Positions 1-8,755 of a stretch of DNA of 64,000 nucleotides are shown piece after piece. Under the pieces are notes generated by a model. That model ran no database searches. It was not told the DNA's origin and was given only the letters and a program-made list of their open reading frames with translations. Positions within the stretch are counted from its first letter, which is position 1. Every line of letters starts with the position of its first letter. A program made the translations under genes and the position numbers. The stretch covers positions 16,277 to 80,276 of the IMG/VR virus record IMGVR_UViG_3300037520_000900; one strand, written 5' to 3'. The DNA is from a virus.

Positions 1-3000
1 TGGTTGTACTCCAATTCCTTCAGGATTTAAATCCAATAAAGAATCATCGTAAGTTAAACTTAATGAATCAAATACAACTTTTGTGTGCCAAAAGTCACCC
101 ATTCTTAAAACACAAACAGGAGGTGCCCCAAATACACTATTAGTAACATCATTATAAACTAACGTAGTTCCTCCACCGTTTACTTCACTTACAGTTGGTA
201 TGGTATCGCCGGGTCTCATCATTTGTTGTAAGAACACTAATCTAGCGTTTAAACCTTCAGGTGTTATTGAATGAAAGGCGGGTTGAAAGTATTTAATTTT
301 TTCTTTTATCCCGTCATAAATCATTGGGTTTGATTGTCTAACTAAATCAAAATAATTACATTCCGTTAATAGTTTTCTAAGTAATTTTTTAGTTATATCT
401 TTTCTTGGTTCTGTTCTTTTTTTCTCGACTTTTCTTTTTTCAATAACTTTACTTACTGTTGGTATATTTTCTGTAGGTATGTTTAAAACAGGGTCTGGAT
501 CTGGATTTTCTTGTGGTAGAATTGTCTCTTCTTTTTCGACTTCTTTTTGTACTTCATTTTTTGGTGGTATAGTCTCATTTTTTTCTTGTGTTGGTTTTAT
601 GACTTCAATTCCTGAAATTTTTACTCTCCTACAAGCAGATGCGTTAATAGAAAAAACACCTTCCTCACCTATTGTTATATATTCTTTTGAACAATCAATG
701 CTTTTGTACTTAGGGTCTTCAATTGTTTCGTTTTCACCTTTTGGTTCTTCAGTTATAATTAATTTTTTATTTTTAATATATTTGTCAAGGGTTTCTCCTT
801 CATAACTAAAACTTTTTATATATTGTAAAACAGAATCAATTCTTCTTGTTGATAACTTGATATTATAATCATCGGTAGTGATAGCAGATGCCGATCCAAT
901 AATTTTAAACCTTATTTCAGCACCTGACTTTAAAGCTTTAAATATGTCTGTTAATAATTTTTTTAGTTGTTCAAACTGAAAGCCAGCATAATCAAAAAAT
1001 TCAAGCATAGAACTTTTTCTTGCATCTATATATTCAGTTAACCAAGTCTGCGTACTAGAATTTGGTAAACTAGTTATTTGATTTGTATAATCTTTATACG
1101 TTGCATCATCATATTTAATTATTTTATTTAATGCGGAATTAGAATATGGGTTTTTTCTACCCTTAAAATCATCCCAAAGTTTATCATAACTCAAGGTTGA
1201 TGTAATCCTTGTGGTTTTTTTATCCGGATAATCATTTCTAAAATAAAGAACGGGTTCGGTAATATTAAACTCAGTCACTGCTGTAGTTGCTGTTGAAGCA
1301 CTCGGTGTTGGCGTAGGAGTGGGTGTTGGTGTTGGCGTAGGAGTGGGTGTTGGTGTTGGGGTGGCACTCGGTGTTGGTGTAGGTGTTGGTGTAGGTGTTG
1401 TTAGTTCTCCTAATGTAGTTTCATTCTTATCTACATTTGTGTTTGGTAATGTTTCAGTTATTGTTTCAATTTCTTCATCATCTAAATAACTTATTGTTTC
1501 AAATATGTCTTTAATAGTAAATTGTCTATATCTTTTTGCTAAGTCATATATGTCGTATTTTAAGCATCCCGCAAAAAACGAATCCATTACTTTAGTTATT
1601 TCTGTATTATTTCCTAAATCTTGTAATTCCTTCTCAACTAAAAGATTAGTAATAGAAGGGTTATCAACAATAATCTTAAATGAAATATTTCCACTTCTAC
1701 TTGTATTTTGATAGGTATATACGGGTTCAGGTCTGCCTAAAAAATTATGATCCGTCCATCCCGCCTGAATACTTTCATCAAAGTCTAGTTCATATGGTGG
1801 AAACCACATGATTCTACCTCCAAAAGGTCCCTTTTCACAATCAGGTAAATCTTCATACGTATATCCTGGTTTATTTGATGTCCTCCATGCAAGATTTTCA
1901 ATAGATAACATGTATTTTTTTACCTTTCCATTTTGAATGTTTGTAGATTCATTACCCCTTATTGGTGCAATATTTAAATTATAAGTTTTATCAAGTACTG
2001 AGTTTGTATATTTTCTAATATTACCGTCGGTTTTTTGTAATTCATCGTATGTCATGTACGGTCTATCTTTTGTGAATAACCTACAATATTCATAACCAAC
2101 AACATCTTTACCCGCAGGTGATGTGGGATTTGAAGTTTTAGTGGTATATCTAATTACCCTTGAACCTTTAGTTAGTTCAACGTATCCGTCATTGAAAACT
2201 TTTGAGACTTGGTTTATCGCATTTCCAACATGTTCTAATTTCAAACTAGATTTGTTCCCAGCATCAACTAATTTTTGGGTAATATCTAAAATAGAACCTT
2301 TAGTAAATTTATTATTATATGATTGTGTAGAATCAAATTGAACTCCGAACACTCTACTTTCATAAAATGTTTTATCAACTCCAAGCCCTTGCCCTAACGT
2401 ATTTACAGTTTTACCTAAAGGTCCGACAAATTGGTATTTTTGAATATAATTTTTTTTAGACATCCAAGTTATTCCACCTTGAACCCCACTTAATCCATCA
2501 AAATATGGTCTTGTATTAAACCCACTATATAAATCTGTTATTTTTTTTCCTTCAAATTCTTTACCTATATTACTATAACTTAATACGGGTCCTCCACTTG
2601 GGTCTCCGTTTTTATCTTCCGCCTGTTCATTTACAGGAGAGACTAATTCTGTTATTTGATTTTTTCTTGTTCCAATATAAAAATTTGGATCCGGTGAAAA
2701 TAAATTTGGGTTTAATAATGAATTTAACCTATAATCGGGTCTATACTCGTTATAAAAAAGTTGCTCATATAAAATACTCTTTGTTGCTTCAGATGTGTTA
2801 TTAACAAATAAATCAGAAGATGATTTACTATTTGCACCTGTCAATTTCCTTATTATCCCCAAAGGACCCGCAATTAACGGTGCTATTGGATTTTCAATAA
2901 GTTGGTTTAGCATCCTTCTATTTGGGTAGTCGAAGTATTCTCCAGGTATTAAAGAAAATGGTGAATAAAGTCCCGCCAATTTTGCTGCAAAACCAATTGC

Positions 3001-4935
3001 GTCACCAACTATTCCTTGTGGTGCACTAATTTTATAATTTCTTTCTAATACCGGTACATTACCACTAAGAATACCTATCGCATTAAACGGGTCTAAGTTT
3101 GGTTTTACTGAGACTTCTCCACTATCAGGATTAATACTTGATGTTAATGCATTTACCCTACCTACGGTTTGTGACAATAACTCTAACGCAACTCTATGTT
3201 TAAATTCTTTTTGTAGTTGTTTAGCCCCTAAACTTGCTAAATCTGAATCTTGTGAAAGTTTTCCATTTGATCCTGTCGGATTTTTTGCTAATAAAATACT
3301 GTATGGTGTATATGTTGACGGAATAAATCCTAAAGTTTTAAGTCCATCAGCATATGCTGTTCCAAAAGTTTTAATTTGTAAATCATCTATTGTTAAAACT
3401 TCATACGTACCTGTACCTGTAACGTATTTATTTTTTACATACGCCTGTTCTTCTTTTGTGGAACCAACAATCTCTAATTCACTATTTATAGTATCATTTA
3501 AATCATAAATTCCTTTATTTGGTTTTTTTGGTAAATTAACGTTTGGATCTGCAACCGTTAAATCGTTTGTTTCAGGTCTATAACTATTAGAAATTAATTG
3601 TTCTAAATTTATTTCCCCAATTTGTTCTAATTGGCTATCGACTGTATCAGGAAACCCGTACTCACCTTCATTTGTGTTTGTTTGAAGATTTACATTAATT
3701 GTTTGTTCTTTTCTTGGGTTTGATGGTCCGTATTGATTTAACACTATTTGAAGTGGTCTATCTTTAACCCCTTCTAAAAATAATTCACTATTTAAAGTAT
3801 CACCATAATCGTAATTACCTTTTTGTTCTATTGGTTTTGGTATAATGGTAAAAGGTGCAACCTCTGTTTGGCTTTGTGGTCCTTCAGGTCCGTATTCGTT
3901 TTTAATTAATAAATTAATTTTTTCATTTCTACCGATGTTCTCTAAATTATTACCAATAGTATCTAAAAAATTATATTCACCTTCGTTTGAACCTAATATT
4001 AAATCATTATTAATTGTATACCTTGTTGGTCCAAAATCTCCAGGTTGTTCAGGAGTGTATTTATTTTTTATTCTTGATTGTACCTCTTGTATGTTACCAA
4101 CTTGCTCTAATACACTATTTTCAGTATCAACAATTGAGTATTGTCCTGAACCATTTGTGAATATAGTTTGGTCATTGTTAATATACCAAACAGCACCTCC
4201 AAAATTATTTGTGTTATTAGGTTTATAAACGTTTTTAACGATTAGTTCAGTTTCTTTTGTGTCTCCTATAGTTTCTAATTTAGATCCAACAGTTCTAGAG
4301 TACCCATAAATTCCAAGATTGGAGTTTGTAAAAATAGTATTATTTACATTTACTGTTTCGCCATATGATGTTCCGAATTCTGTTGGTCCGTATAAATTTT
4401 TAACAAATAAATAATTTTCTTGTACTTGTCCAACATTTTCTAATTTAGAACCTACAGTTCTTGGGTACCCATAAACACCTAAATTAGCGTTTGTAAAAAT
4501 AGTATTATTTACATTAACAATATTTCCATATGATGTTCCAAAACCTATAGGTCCGTATAAATTTTTTACATATAATAAATTTTCTTGTGTGTCTCCAATA
4601 TTTTCAAGTTTACTACCAATAGTGTCAGAAAAATCATACTCACCAAAGTTAGTACTTGTATTTAAATTTTTGTTTATATTTATTGTATCTCCGTAAGTTG
4701 AATTTGTTTGTTGGGGCCCATATTTGTTTTGTTTATAAAGAAATTTTTCTTGCTGGTTACCAACAACATCAACTGTTGGTGAGTCAATGACCGAAAAATC
4801 AATTATTGTAAATTCGTTACTTCCCGGTTTTGAGTATTCGCCAAAACTACCGTCAACCTTGTAAGGTTTTAAATTTCTTATAAGGAGTTTTTTTCTAAAA
4901 TTTTCACTTGAGTTGAATGATAGCGGACTTTCCAT
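1..4935 (-). CDS. Giant baseplate/tail structural protein with OmpA-like domain (3' end outside window)
   Basis: The frame is open from ATG at 4935-4933 to the window edge, so at least 1,645 residues are encoded and the C-terminus is missing. Seen in order: an N-terminal region (about residues 25-450) of seven to eight degenerate tandem repeats of about 55 residues (consensus with GSKLENIG and VKNLYGP); a central region; a Pro-Thr linker (about residues 1178-1212); an OmpA-like segment (about 1305-1445) with YNIKLSTRRIDSVLQYI and a later RRVKI; and a C-terminal part with GDFWHTKV and LDLNPEGIGVQP. The last part resembles, from memory, large baseplate proteins of Bacteroidota T4-like phages. 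The place after the tape measure candidate suggests a baseplate or hub role; the OmpA-like domain suggests peptidoglycan contact. TATTTATA lies 13 bases before the start. The exact function is not established. Confidence 0.7.
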   Translation of the reverse strand, partial: MESPLSFNSSENFRKKLLIRNLKPYKVDGSFGEYSKPGSNEFTIIDFSVIDSPTVDVVGNQQEKFLYKQNKYGPQQTNSTYGDTININKNLNTSTNFGEYDFSDTIGSKLENIGDTQENLLYVKNLYGPIGFGTSYGNIVNVNNTIFTNANLGVYGYPRTVGSKLENVGQVQENYLFVKNLYGPTEFGTSYGETVNVNNTIFTNSNLGIYGYSRTVGSKLETIGDTKETELIVKNVYKPNNTNNFGGAVWYINNDQTIFTNGSGQYSIVDTENSVLEQVGNIQEVQSRIKNKYTPEQPGDFGPTRYTINNDLILGSNEGEYNFLDTIGNNLENIGRNEKINLLIKNEYGPEGPQSQTEVAPFTIIPKPIEQKGNYDYGDTLNSELFLEGVKDRPLQIVLNQYGPSNPRKEQTINVNLQTNTNEGEYGFPDTVDSQLEQIGEINLEQLISNSYRPETNDLTVADPNVNLPKKPNKGIYDLNDTINSELEIVGSTKEEQAYVKNKYVTGTGTYEVLTIDDLQIKTFGTAYADGLKTLGFIPSTYTPYSILLAKNPTGSNGKLSQDSDLASLGAKQLQKEFKHRVALELLSQTVGRVNALTSSINPDSGEVSVKPNLDPFNAIGILSGNVPVLERNYKISAPQGIVGDAIGFAAKLAGLYSPFSLIPGEYFDYPNRRMLNQLIENPIAPLIAGPLGIIRKLTGANSKSSSDLFVNNTSEATKSILYEQLFYNEYRPDYRLNSLLNPNLFSPDPNFYIGTRKNQITELVSPVNEQAEDKNGDPSGGPVLSYSNIGKEFEGKKITDLYSGFNTRPYFDGLSGVQGGITWMSKKNYIQKYQFVGPLGKTVNTLGQGLGVDKTFYESRVFGVQFDSTQSYNNKFTKGSILDITQKLVDAGNKSSLKLEHVGNAINQVSKVFNDGYVELTKGSRVIRYTTKTSNPTSPAGKDVVGYEYCRLFTKDRPYMTYDELQKTDGNIRKYTNSVLDKTYNLNIAPIRGNESTNIQNGKVKKYMLSIENLAWRTSNKPGYTYEDLPDCEKGPFGGRIMWFPPYELDFDESIQAGWTDHNFLGRPEPVYTYQNTSRSGNISFKIIVDNPSITNLLVEKELQDLGNNTEITKVMDSFFAGCLKYDIYDLAKRYRQFTIKDIFETISYLDDEEIETITETLPNTNVDKNETTLGELTTPTPTPTPTPSATPTPTPTPTPTPTPTPTPTPSASTATTAVTEFNITEPVLYFRNDYPDKKTTRITSTLSYDKLWDDFKGRKNPYSNSALNKIIKYDDATYKDYTNQITSLPNSSTQTWLTEYIDARKSSMLEFFDYAGFQFEQLKKLLTDIFKALKSGAEIRFKIIGSASAITTDDYNIKLSTRRIDSVLQYIKSFSYEGETLDKYIKNKKLIITEEPKGENETIEDPKYKSIDCSKEYITIGEEGVFSINASACRRVKISGIEVIKPTQEKNETIPPKNEVQKEVEKEETILPQENPDPDPVLNIPTENIPTVSKVIEKRKVEKKRTEPRKDITKKLLRKLLTECNYFDLVRQSNPMIYDGIKEKIKYFQPAFHSITPEGLNARLVFLQQMMRPGDTIPTVSEVNGGGTTLVYNDVTNSVFGAPPVCVLRMGDFWHTKVVFDSLSLTYDDSLLDLNPEGIGVQP
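1301..1400. repeat. Pro-Thr microsatellite-like linker repeat
   Basis: About 100 bases of alternating ggtgtt/ggtgta/ggagtg units inside the giant protein gene. On the minus strand they encode a (Pro-Thr)n run interrupted by Ser-Ala. The region is coding, in frame, and probably forms an extended linker before the OmpA-like domain. Confidence 0.85.
3600..4860 (-). repeat. Tandem ~165-base protein-coding repeats
   Basis: Inside the giant protein gene, units of about 55 codons recur seven to eight times. The two at about 4300-4620 are most alike at DNA level and share the run gtaaaaatagtattattta. Each unit carries a GEYxFxDTxGSxLExIG-like stretch and then VKNxYGP. The other copies have diverged. 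This looks like a chain of small repeated domains in a tail or baseplate protein. Confidence 0.75.
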
Positions 4936-4948
4936 TTATTGTTTTATT

Positions 4949-4956
4949 TATAAATA
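4949..4956 (-). promoter_or_regulatory. Putative late promoter TATTTATA
   Basis: Octamer in gene orientation, 13 bases before the ATG of the giant baseplate protein. It is one of about twenty such sites described in the findings. Confidence 0.45.
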
Positions 4957-4972
4957 GATTAAGATGTATTTT

Positions 4973-7147
4973 TTAACCTTCAATAGTTGCTTGATCTGCG
5001 TAGAAAGATTTTTGATTTGAAACCATATTCATTATGTGTGTGACAAATTGTTTACCATTTAACATTTGTTCTAACACGGTTTTGTCTACACCCGCAGGTG
5101 CATCTATTTTTACTGTTAAATTACCAAAATCAATTTTTCCTGATACTTCGTTTTTTTGATTGTTTGTTTGAGAAACCATTTGAGAAAGATAATTAGTTTT
5201 TTCATTACCCTTTTCAAATATTTTACTAAATCCTGTACCAATCATCATTTCGTCTTGAGCGAGTCCTTTGTAAATTTGTCCCTCACTCATAATAATTGGT
5301 TCACCTCCTGAAGGAAAAAAGGCATCATTTACTTTTTTAATCTCAGAATTCACATTAATATTCGCGTTATCTCCAACATTTATATTTGCGCTGTTGCCTA
5401 TTTTAATTGGTGATAATTTTTCACCTTCATCTTCCTTATTAATTGTGGTGCTGTCTACTTTTTTAATTGGTGATAATTTTTCACCTTCATCTTCCTTATT
5501 AATTGGTGATAATTTTTCACCTTCATCTGTAATTCCAGTTCCTTCATCTGCATTTTCATCTGTACTTGATTTGTTTTCTTTAAGAAAATCTTTTAAGGCT
5601 TTACTACCGCTTCTTGAAAATTCAACAATATTTTCGCCAGCGAGTTTTAACTGTTCTTCAAATGTTTTACCAGCGGCTTTTAATGTTTCGTCGTTTAACG
5701 CAGCTTTAACTAGATCTTTACTGGCCTCAATCCCTAGTTTAGAAACTTCATTAAAAGTTTTTAACATTTCCTCCACTTTTGGTAAAGCCGTTTTAGATGA
5801 CTCCTTTAAACTCGTATTAATATCTTCGGTCATATCTCTTTGTTCTTGTAGAAATTTTTCTCTATTTCCCTGTGACATACTTAAAAGTAACATCTGTTTA
5901 ATATCCAAGGCAACTGCCAATTGTTTTTCTTGTGTTGACATTTGAGCTAACGCCAAATCTTTATCGCTTAATTGTGCCTTTTTTTGATATTCTTCCAACG
6001 CCTTTATAAATTCGGGATCTTTTAAATTTTGATCTAAGGTGTCAAAAGTTTCTTCAAAACCAGGTATATCTACTGTTACTTCCCCATTTTTACTAATTTG
6101 TGATAAACCAGAAACTAAATTTTGAGTATCTTCATCCGCAATTTTGTCTACTAAACTTGTTTTACTTTTAATAAAATCAATTTTAGCCAATTCTTTACCT
6201 GCGTTTGCAGTTGCCTCATAATCAATACCTAAAGCCTCAGCTTGTGCCCTCAAAGCGTACATATCTTCTGTAGTTTGAGTAAATGCTCCTGTTTCTTTAT
6301 CAAATGTAAATGTGGCCTTTGCCATGTTCAAAACTTCGTCTGTAAGTTTTTTCATATCTTTTTGACCCATATATAATAACTGAAATGGATCACCTAAGGC
6401 CCCAATATTACCACCAATCATTTGTATATTTGCGGCAGCTTCCATTGCCTTTTCAGGGTCTAATAATGATTTTGCAGCATTACCTATTCCTAATTTCTCT
6501 AAACTTGTTCCAAGAAGTTTAGTTTTTTTGACCATCTCTTCTATATCTTTTACTCCACCTTTAAACCCAAATAAACTCGCTTGTTTTAAATTTTTTGCAA
6601 CTTCCTGAGTAAAACTTTTAGCATCTAAACCACTTTTTCTCGCTTCTTTACCAAGCCTAGACATGTCAGTTATAGCCTCTTTTTGGTTTCCTCCATATTG
6701 TTGGAACTGTACTAACATTTTACCTGTTTCTTCGGAAGAAAGTCCCACTGATTTTGAAAATTGTAACGATAACCCTAAAACTTCTGTGGTGGTATTAACC
6801 ATTCTACCCATTTCAGAAGCCATTCCCTTCACTATATTAATACCGTCCGAAAATTGAAGGTTCATTCCTTCAACCTCTTTTAAAGATTCTATTATTTTAT
6901 TTTTTAATTCTCCTGATTTGTCAGCAAACCCACCCATTGATCTACCAAGGGCCAATGAACTATCCTCCATTGATAGCATGTTTTTAACGAGGTTATCGTA
7001 AACTTTATCCATTGATGGTCCGATATTCTCATCAATAACTTTGAATACTTCTTTAACCTGCTCCAATGCGGACCTACCTTTTACTTCTAACTGCTTTTCC
7101 GTTGATTCCCCTTCTGTTGTTGGGGTAGTATCTCCATAAAATAACAT
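4973..7147 (-). CDS. Probable tail tape measure protein
   Basis: 724 residues, largely predicted helical with long Lys/Glu-rich stretches and repeated short motifs, no recognisable enzyme motif. A run of hydrophobic and Gly-rich segments (about residues 90-290) resembles the membrane-active middle of tape measures. Position between the gp26-like protein and a giant baseplate protein, and length close to T4 gp29 (590 residues), support the call; at about 0.15 nm per residue it would fit a tail near 100 nm. Residues about 540-585 hold three copies of a DEGEKLSPI motif. The start ATG at 7147 is preceded at 14 bases by TATTTATT. A different baseplate role cannot be excluded. Confidence 0.5.
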   Translation of the reverse strand: MLFYGDTTPTTEGESTEKQLEVKGRSALEQVKEVFKVIDENIGPSMDKVYDNLVKNMLSMEDSSLALGRSMGGFADKSGELKNKIIESLKEVEGMNLQFSDGINIVKGMASEMGRMVNTTTEVLGLSLQFSKSVGLSSEETGKMLVQFQQYGGNQKEAITDMSRLGKEARKSGLDAKSFTQEVAKNLKQASLFGFKGGVKDIEEMVKKTKLLGTSLEKLGIGNAAKSLLDPEKAMEAAANIQMIGGNIGALGDPFQLLYMGQKDMKKLTDEVLNMAKATFTFDKETGAFTQTTEDMYALRAQAEALGIDYEATANAGKELAKIDFIKSKTSLVDKIADEDTQNLVSGLSQISKNGEVTVDIPGFEETFDTLDQNLKDPEFIKALEEYQKKAQLSDKDLALAQMSTQEKQLAVALDIKQMLLLSMSQGNREKFLQEQRDMTEDINTSLKESSKTALPKVEEMLKTFNEVSKLGIEASKDLVKAALNDETLKAAGKTFEEQLKLAGENIVEFSRSGSKALKDFLKENKSSTDENADEGTGITDEGEKLSPINKEDEGEKLSPIKKVDSTTINKEDEGEKLSPIKIGNSANINVGDNANINVNSEIKKVNDAFFPSGGEPIIMSEGQIYKGLAQDEMMIGTGFSKIFEKGNEKTNYLSQMVSQTNNQKNEVSGKIDFGNLTVKIDAPAGVDKTVLEQMLNGKQFVTHIMNMVSNQKSFYADQATIEG
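5401..5527 (-). repeat. In-frame tandem repeats (EDEGEKLSPI)
   Basis: A 40-base segment (ttttaattggtgataatttt followed by tcaccttcat cttccttatt) occurs at 5401-5440 and 5461-5500, and a third, shorter copy follows to 5527. All lie in the tape measure candidate gene and keep the reading frame. Recent slippage or unequal recombination is the likely origin. Confidence 0.85.
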
Positions 7148-7161
7148 AATTTACATTTTTA

Positions 7162-7169
7162 AATAAATA
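7162..7169 (-). promoter_or_regulatory. Putative late promoter TATTTATT
   Basis: Octamer in gene orientation, 14 bases before the ATG of the tape measure candidate. Confidence 0.4.
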
Positions 7170-7179
7170 GAACGGAGTA

Positions 7180-7356
7180 TCATTTCTGATATTCACCAGT
7201 TAGTTTATCGATAAAAAATTTGCGTTCAAATGTTGGCATATTCATAAGGTCTGAGTAGGAAAAGTTTGCCAACTTAGTTAGATAATAAATTTCGTCCAAT
7301 AAAGTTTTTTTATACTGCGAAGAAAGGACGAAAAAATTCAACCCCAAAGGATACAT
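7180..7356 (-). CDS. Small tail-assembly protein overlapping the gp26-like gene (58 aa)
   Basis: Short frame, ATG at 7356-7354, stop at 7182-7180, in the +1 frame relative to the upstream gene, which it overlaps by 47 bases. The product has DEIYYLTKLANFSYSDLMNM followed by PTFERKFFIDKL. The pattern of a short helix, then NMPxxERRxFIDKL, recurs from memory in small proteins next to gp26-like genes in T4-like phages. It could start at its own ATG by translational coupling (an aggagaaaagg stretch lies about 10-20 bases upstream) or be made by a +1 frameshift near the end of the upstream gene. The motif conservation makes it a real gene despite its size; which mechanism operates is open. Confidence 0.65.
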   Translation of the reverse strand: MYPLGLNFFVLSSQYKKTLLDEIYYLTKLANFSYSDLMNMPTFERKFFIDKLTGEYQK

Positions 7357-8068
7357 TAAATGTTACCTTTTCTCCTGACGGGGCTGTTACTTCTTGTTTT
7401 AAGTCAATTGACGGTTCGCACTCTTGTACAAATTTTTTAATATGTTTAGAATCCATAATTGGCATATTTACAATAAAATTTGCAATCTGCCCTTTATCTC
7501 TATTACCCTCAATTTCAACTATTTGGTGTTCTAATTTTTTTGTGACGATGGGAGCGATCATACCTTTTGGGTATTTTTCAACAATCTTGTCAATTTCTTT
7601 TAGTTCACCCCAAGTAAGAAGTTTAACTTTAACTTTTTTTCCTGTTTTAGGTAGTGTGGTTTCAAAATACCCTTCACTATCCGGTGTGTGTGTTGGGTCT
7701 AAGTATTTTAACTCATCAATTACTACTGAAACTTCAAACTGTTTTTTTGTTGCTGGATCAGTTAATGTATATTCATATTCAGGACCAAAAGCTGTGTTTC
7801 TAAGAAAAATTAATATTGCCGATATATCAACGTCCAATAATTGATCGACGCTAAAATTTGGTTCATAAATTTTATGTCTTAATAGTGTATGTATAACACC
7901 ATCTTTAGAATTATTTTGTGACATTAAAATATTTTCATCATTTGCAGTCAAATACCCAACCTTTACCGATTCTTTAACCGGTGTATAAAATAAACCTTTA
8001 GAAGGTAATTTTACTACATCGTGTGGTAGGTTAAAATTTTGTTGTCCATATAACATTGATTGATCCAT
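7310..8068 (-). CDS. gp26-like baseplate protein (T4_baseplate family)
   Basis: 252 residues. The N-terminal part has LPSKGLFY, then YLTANDENIL, then a LLRHKIYEPNF/LLDVDISAILIFLR segment and a TAFGPEYEYTL stretch. This order (a short beta element, a helical pair on a leucine-rich face, then a beta-rich domain) matches the T4 gp26 type baseplate hub/assembly family. In that family the proteins help build the central baseplate hub or act as tail assembly chaperones. It lies between the tail tube and the tape measure candidate, and its 3' end overlaps a 58-residue gene in another frame, like chaperone pairs in other tailed phages. No clear TATTTATW precedes its start, so it may be transcribed from the tube-gene side through the weak terminator at 8119-8141. 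Confidence 0.6.
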   Translation of the reverse strand: MDQSMLYGQQNFNLPHDVVKLPSKGLFYTPVKESVKVGYLTANDENILMSQNNSKDGVIHTLLRHKIYEPNFSVDQLLDVDISAILIFLRNTAFGPEYEYTLTDPATKKQFEVSVVIDELKYLDPTHTPDSEGYFETTLPKTGKKVKVKLLTWGELKEIDKIVEKYPKGMIAPIVTKKLEHQIVEIEGNRDKGQIANFIVNMPIMDSKHIKKFVQECEPSIDLKQEVTAPSGEKVTFNVSFGVEFFRPFFAV

Positions 8069-8118
8069 AACTTGTTTTTATTTTAAAAATAATCTAACAT
8101 TAATCTATGTAAATAAAA

Positions 8119-8141
8119 AACCCCACTTTATCGGTGAGGTT
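8119..8141 (-). terminator. Rho-independent terminator after the tail tube gene
   Basis: On the minus strand an 8-base-pair stem (AACCTCAC / GTGGGGTT, one G-U pair) with a 7-base loop is followed by TTTTTTATTTA. It lies 25 bases after the tube stop codon, which fits a highly expressed tube mRNA. Confidence 0.8.
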
Positions 8142-8165
8142 CTTAAAAATATATTTAATTTTATA

Positions 8166-8654
8166 TTAGTAAACTAAAATACATCTGTCAGGTTGCATTG
8201 TCGCTTTAACTGTAATTAATCCGTCTTCACTATAACCTAATGAATCAAAATCAACGTTAGTTAAAAAACATCCTTGTAGAATCCATTTTTCAACAGCAAC
8301 TCCTGTTGGGTCTAACATTTCTAAATCAACGTCTTTTTTATAACCAGCAGCATAACCCATACGTCCTGTAACTGATTCTGCATGTAGACGAACCCACTCC
8401 ATTAATGCTTGTGATGCTGACGGTCCAATTGGATCTCTAAATGTCACATCAATTGAACCCCACTTAAATCTACCGGCAACATATGTTTCAGTATTTAAGA
8501 AAGGAATTGGTGTTGAACCTATCTCAACTTTAGGTCTTGTAGTACTTTCAACATACCAAGAGTTAATACCCAAAGACGAAGGGAAAGTTATGATAAACCT
8601 ATTTTTTCTTTTAGGTTCATATTGAAAGGGCATTTTCATTAATAAATCAGCCAT
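8166..8654 (-). CDS. gp19: Tail tube protein (gp19-like)
   Basis: 162 residues, the usual size for T4 gp19 family tubes (163 in T4). The start MADLLMKMPFQYEPKRKNRF is typical of the family: a short lead and then a basic RxxRF(I/V) strand. Further on are STTRPKVEI and a WGSIDVTFRDP strand, then an MEW helix, and the C-terminal VDFDSLGYSEDGLITVKATM with the repeated V/I-rich strand of the tube fold. It forms the inner tube that the sheath drives through the envelope. It has a TATTTATA 31 bases upstream and a strong terminator downstream, so it looks like a single-gene late unit. No odd features. Confidence 0.93.
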   Translation of the reverse strand: MADLLMKMPFQYEPKRKNRFIITFPSSLGINSWYVESTTRPKVEIGSTPIPFLNTETYVAGRFKWGSIDVTFRDPIGPSASQALMEWVRLHAESVTGRMGYAAGYKKDVDLEMLDPTGVAVEKWILQGCFLTNVDFDSLGYSEDGLITVKATMQPDRCILVY

Positions 8655-8685
8655 GTTTTCTAGTTTTTAATTGTTTTATTTTTTA

Positions 8686-8693
8686 TATAAATA
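8686..8693 (-). promoter_or_regulatory. Putative late promoter TATTTATA
   Basis: 31 bases upstream of the tail tube ATG, in gene orientation, with an A-rich leader lacking any Shine-Dalgarno sequence. Confidence 0.55.
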
Positions 8694-8755
8694 TTGTCTT
8701 ATTTATTTTTTTGTATTTACTTTTTTTTAATTTCTAATATTTCTTATCTAGAAAG

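Noticed and set aside
1301-1400. ggtgtt repeats as a non-coding microsatellite or phase-variable tract
   Set aside because: They are in frame and encode a Pro-Thr linker with no frame-changing unit length; no sign of variable reading.
8119-8141. The hairpin as a riboswitch or frameshift element for the gp26-like gene
   Set aside because: A simple 8-bp stem with a T-rich tail after a stop codon is best explained as a terminator; the candidate frameshift region is about 800 bases away.
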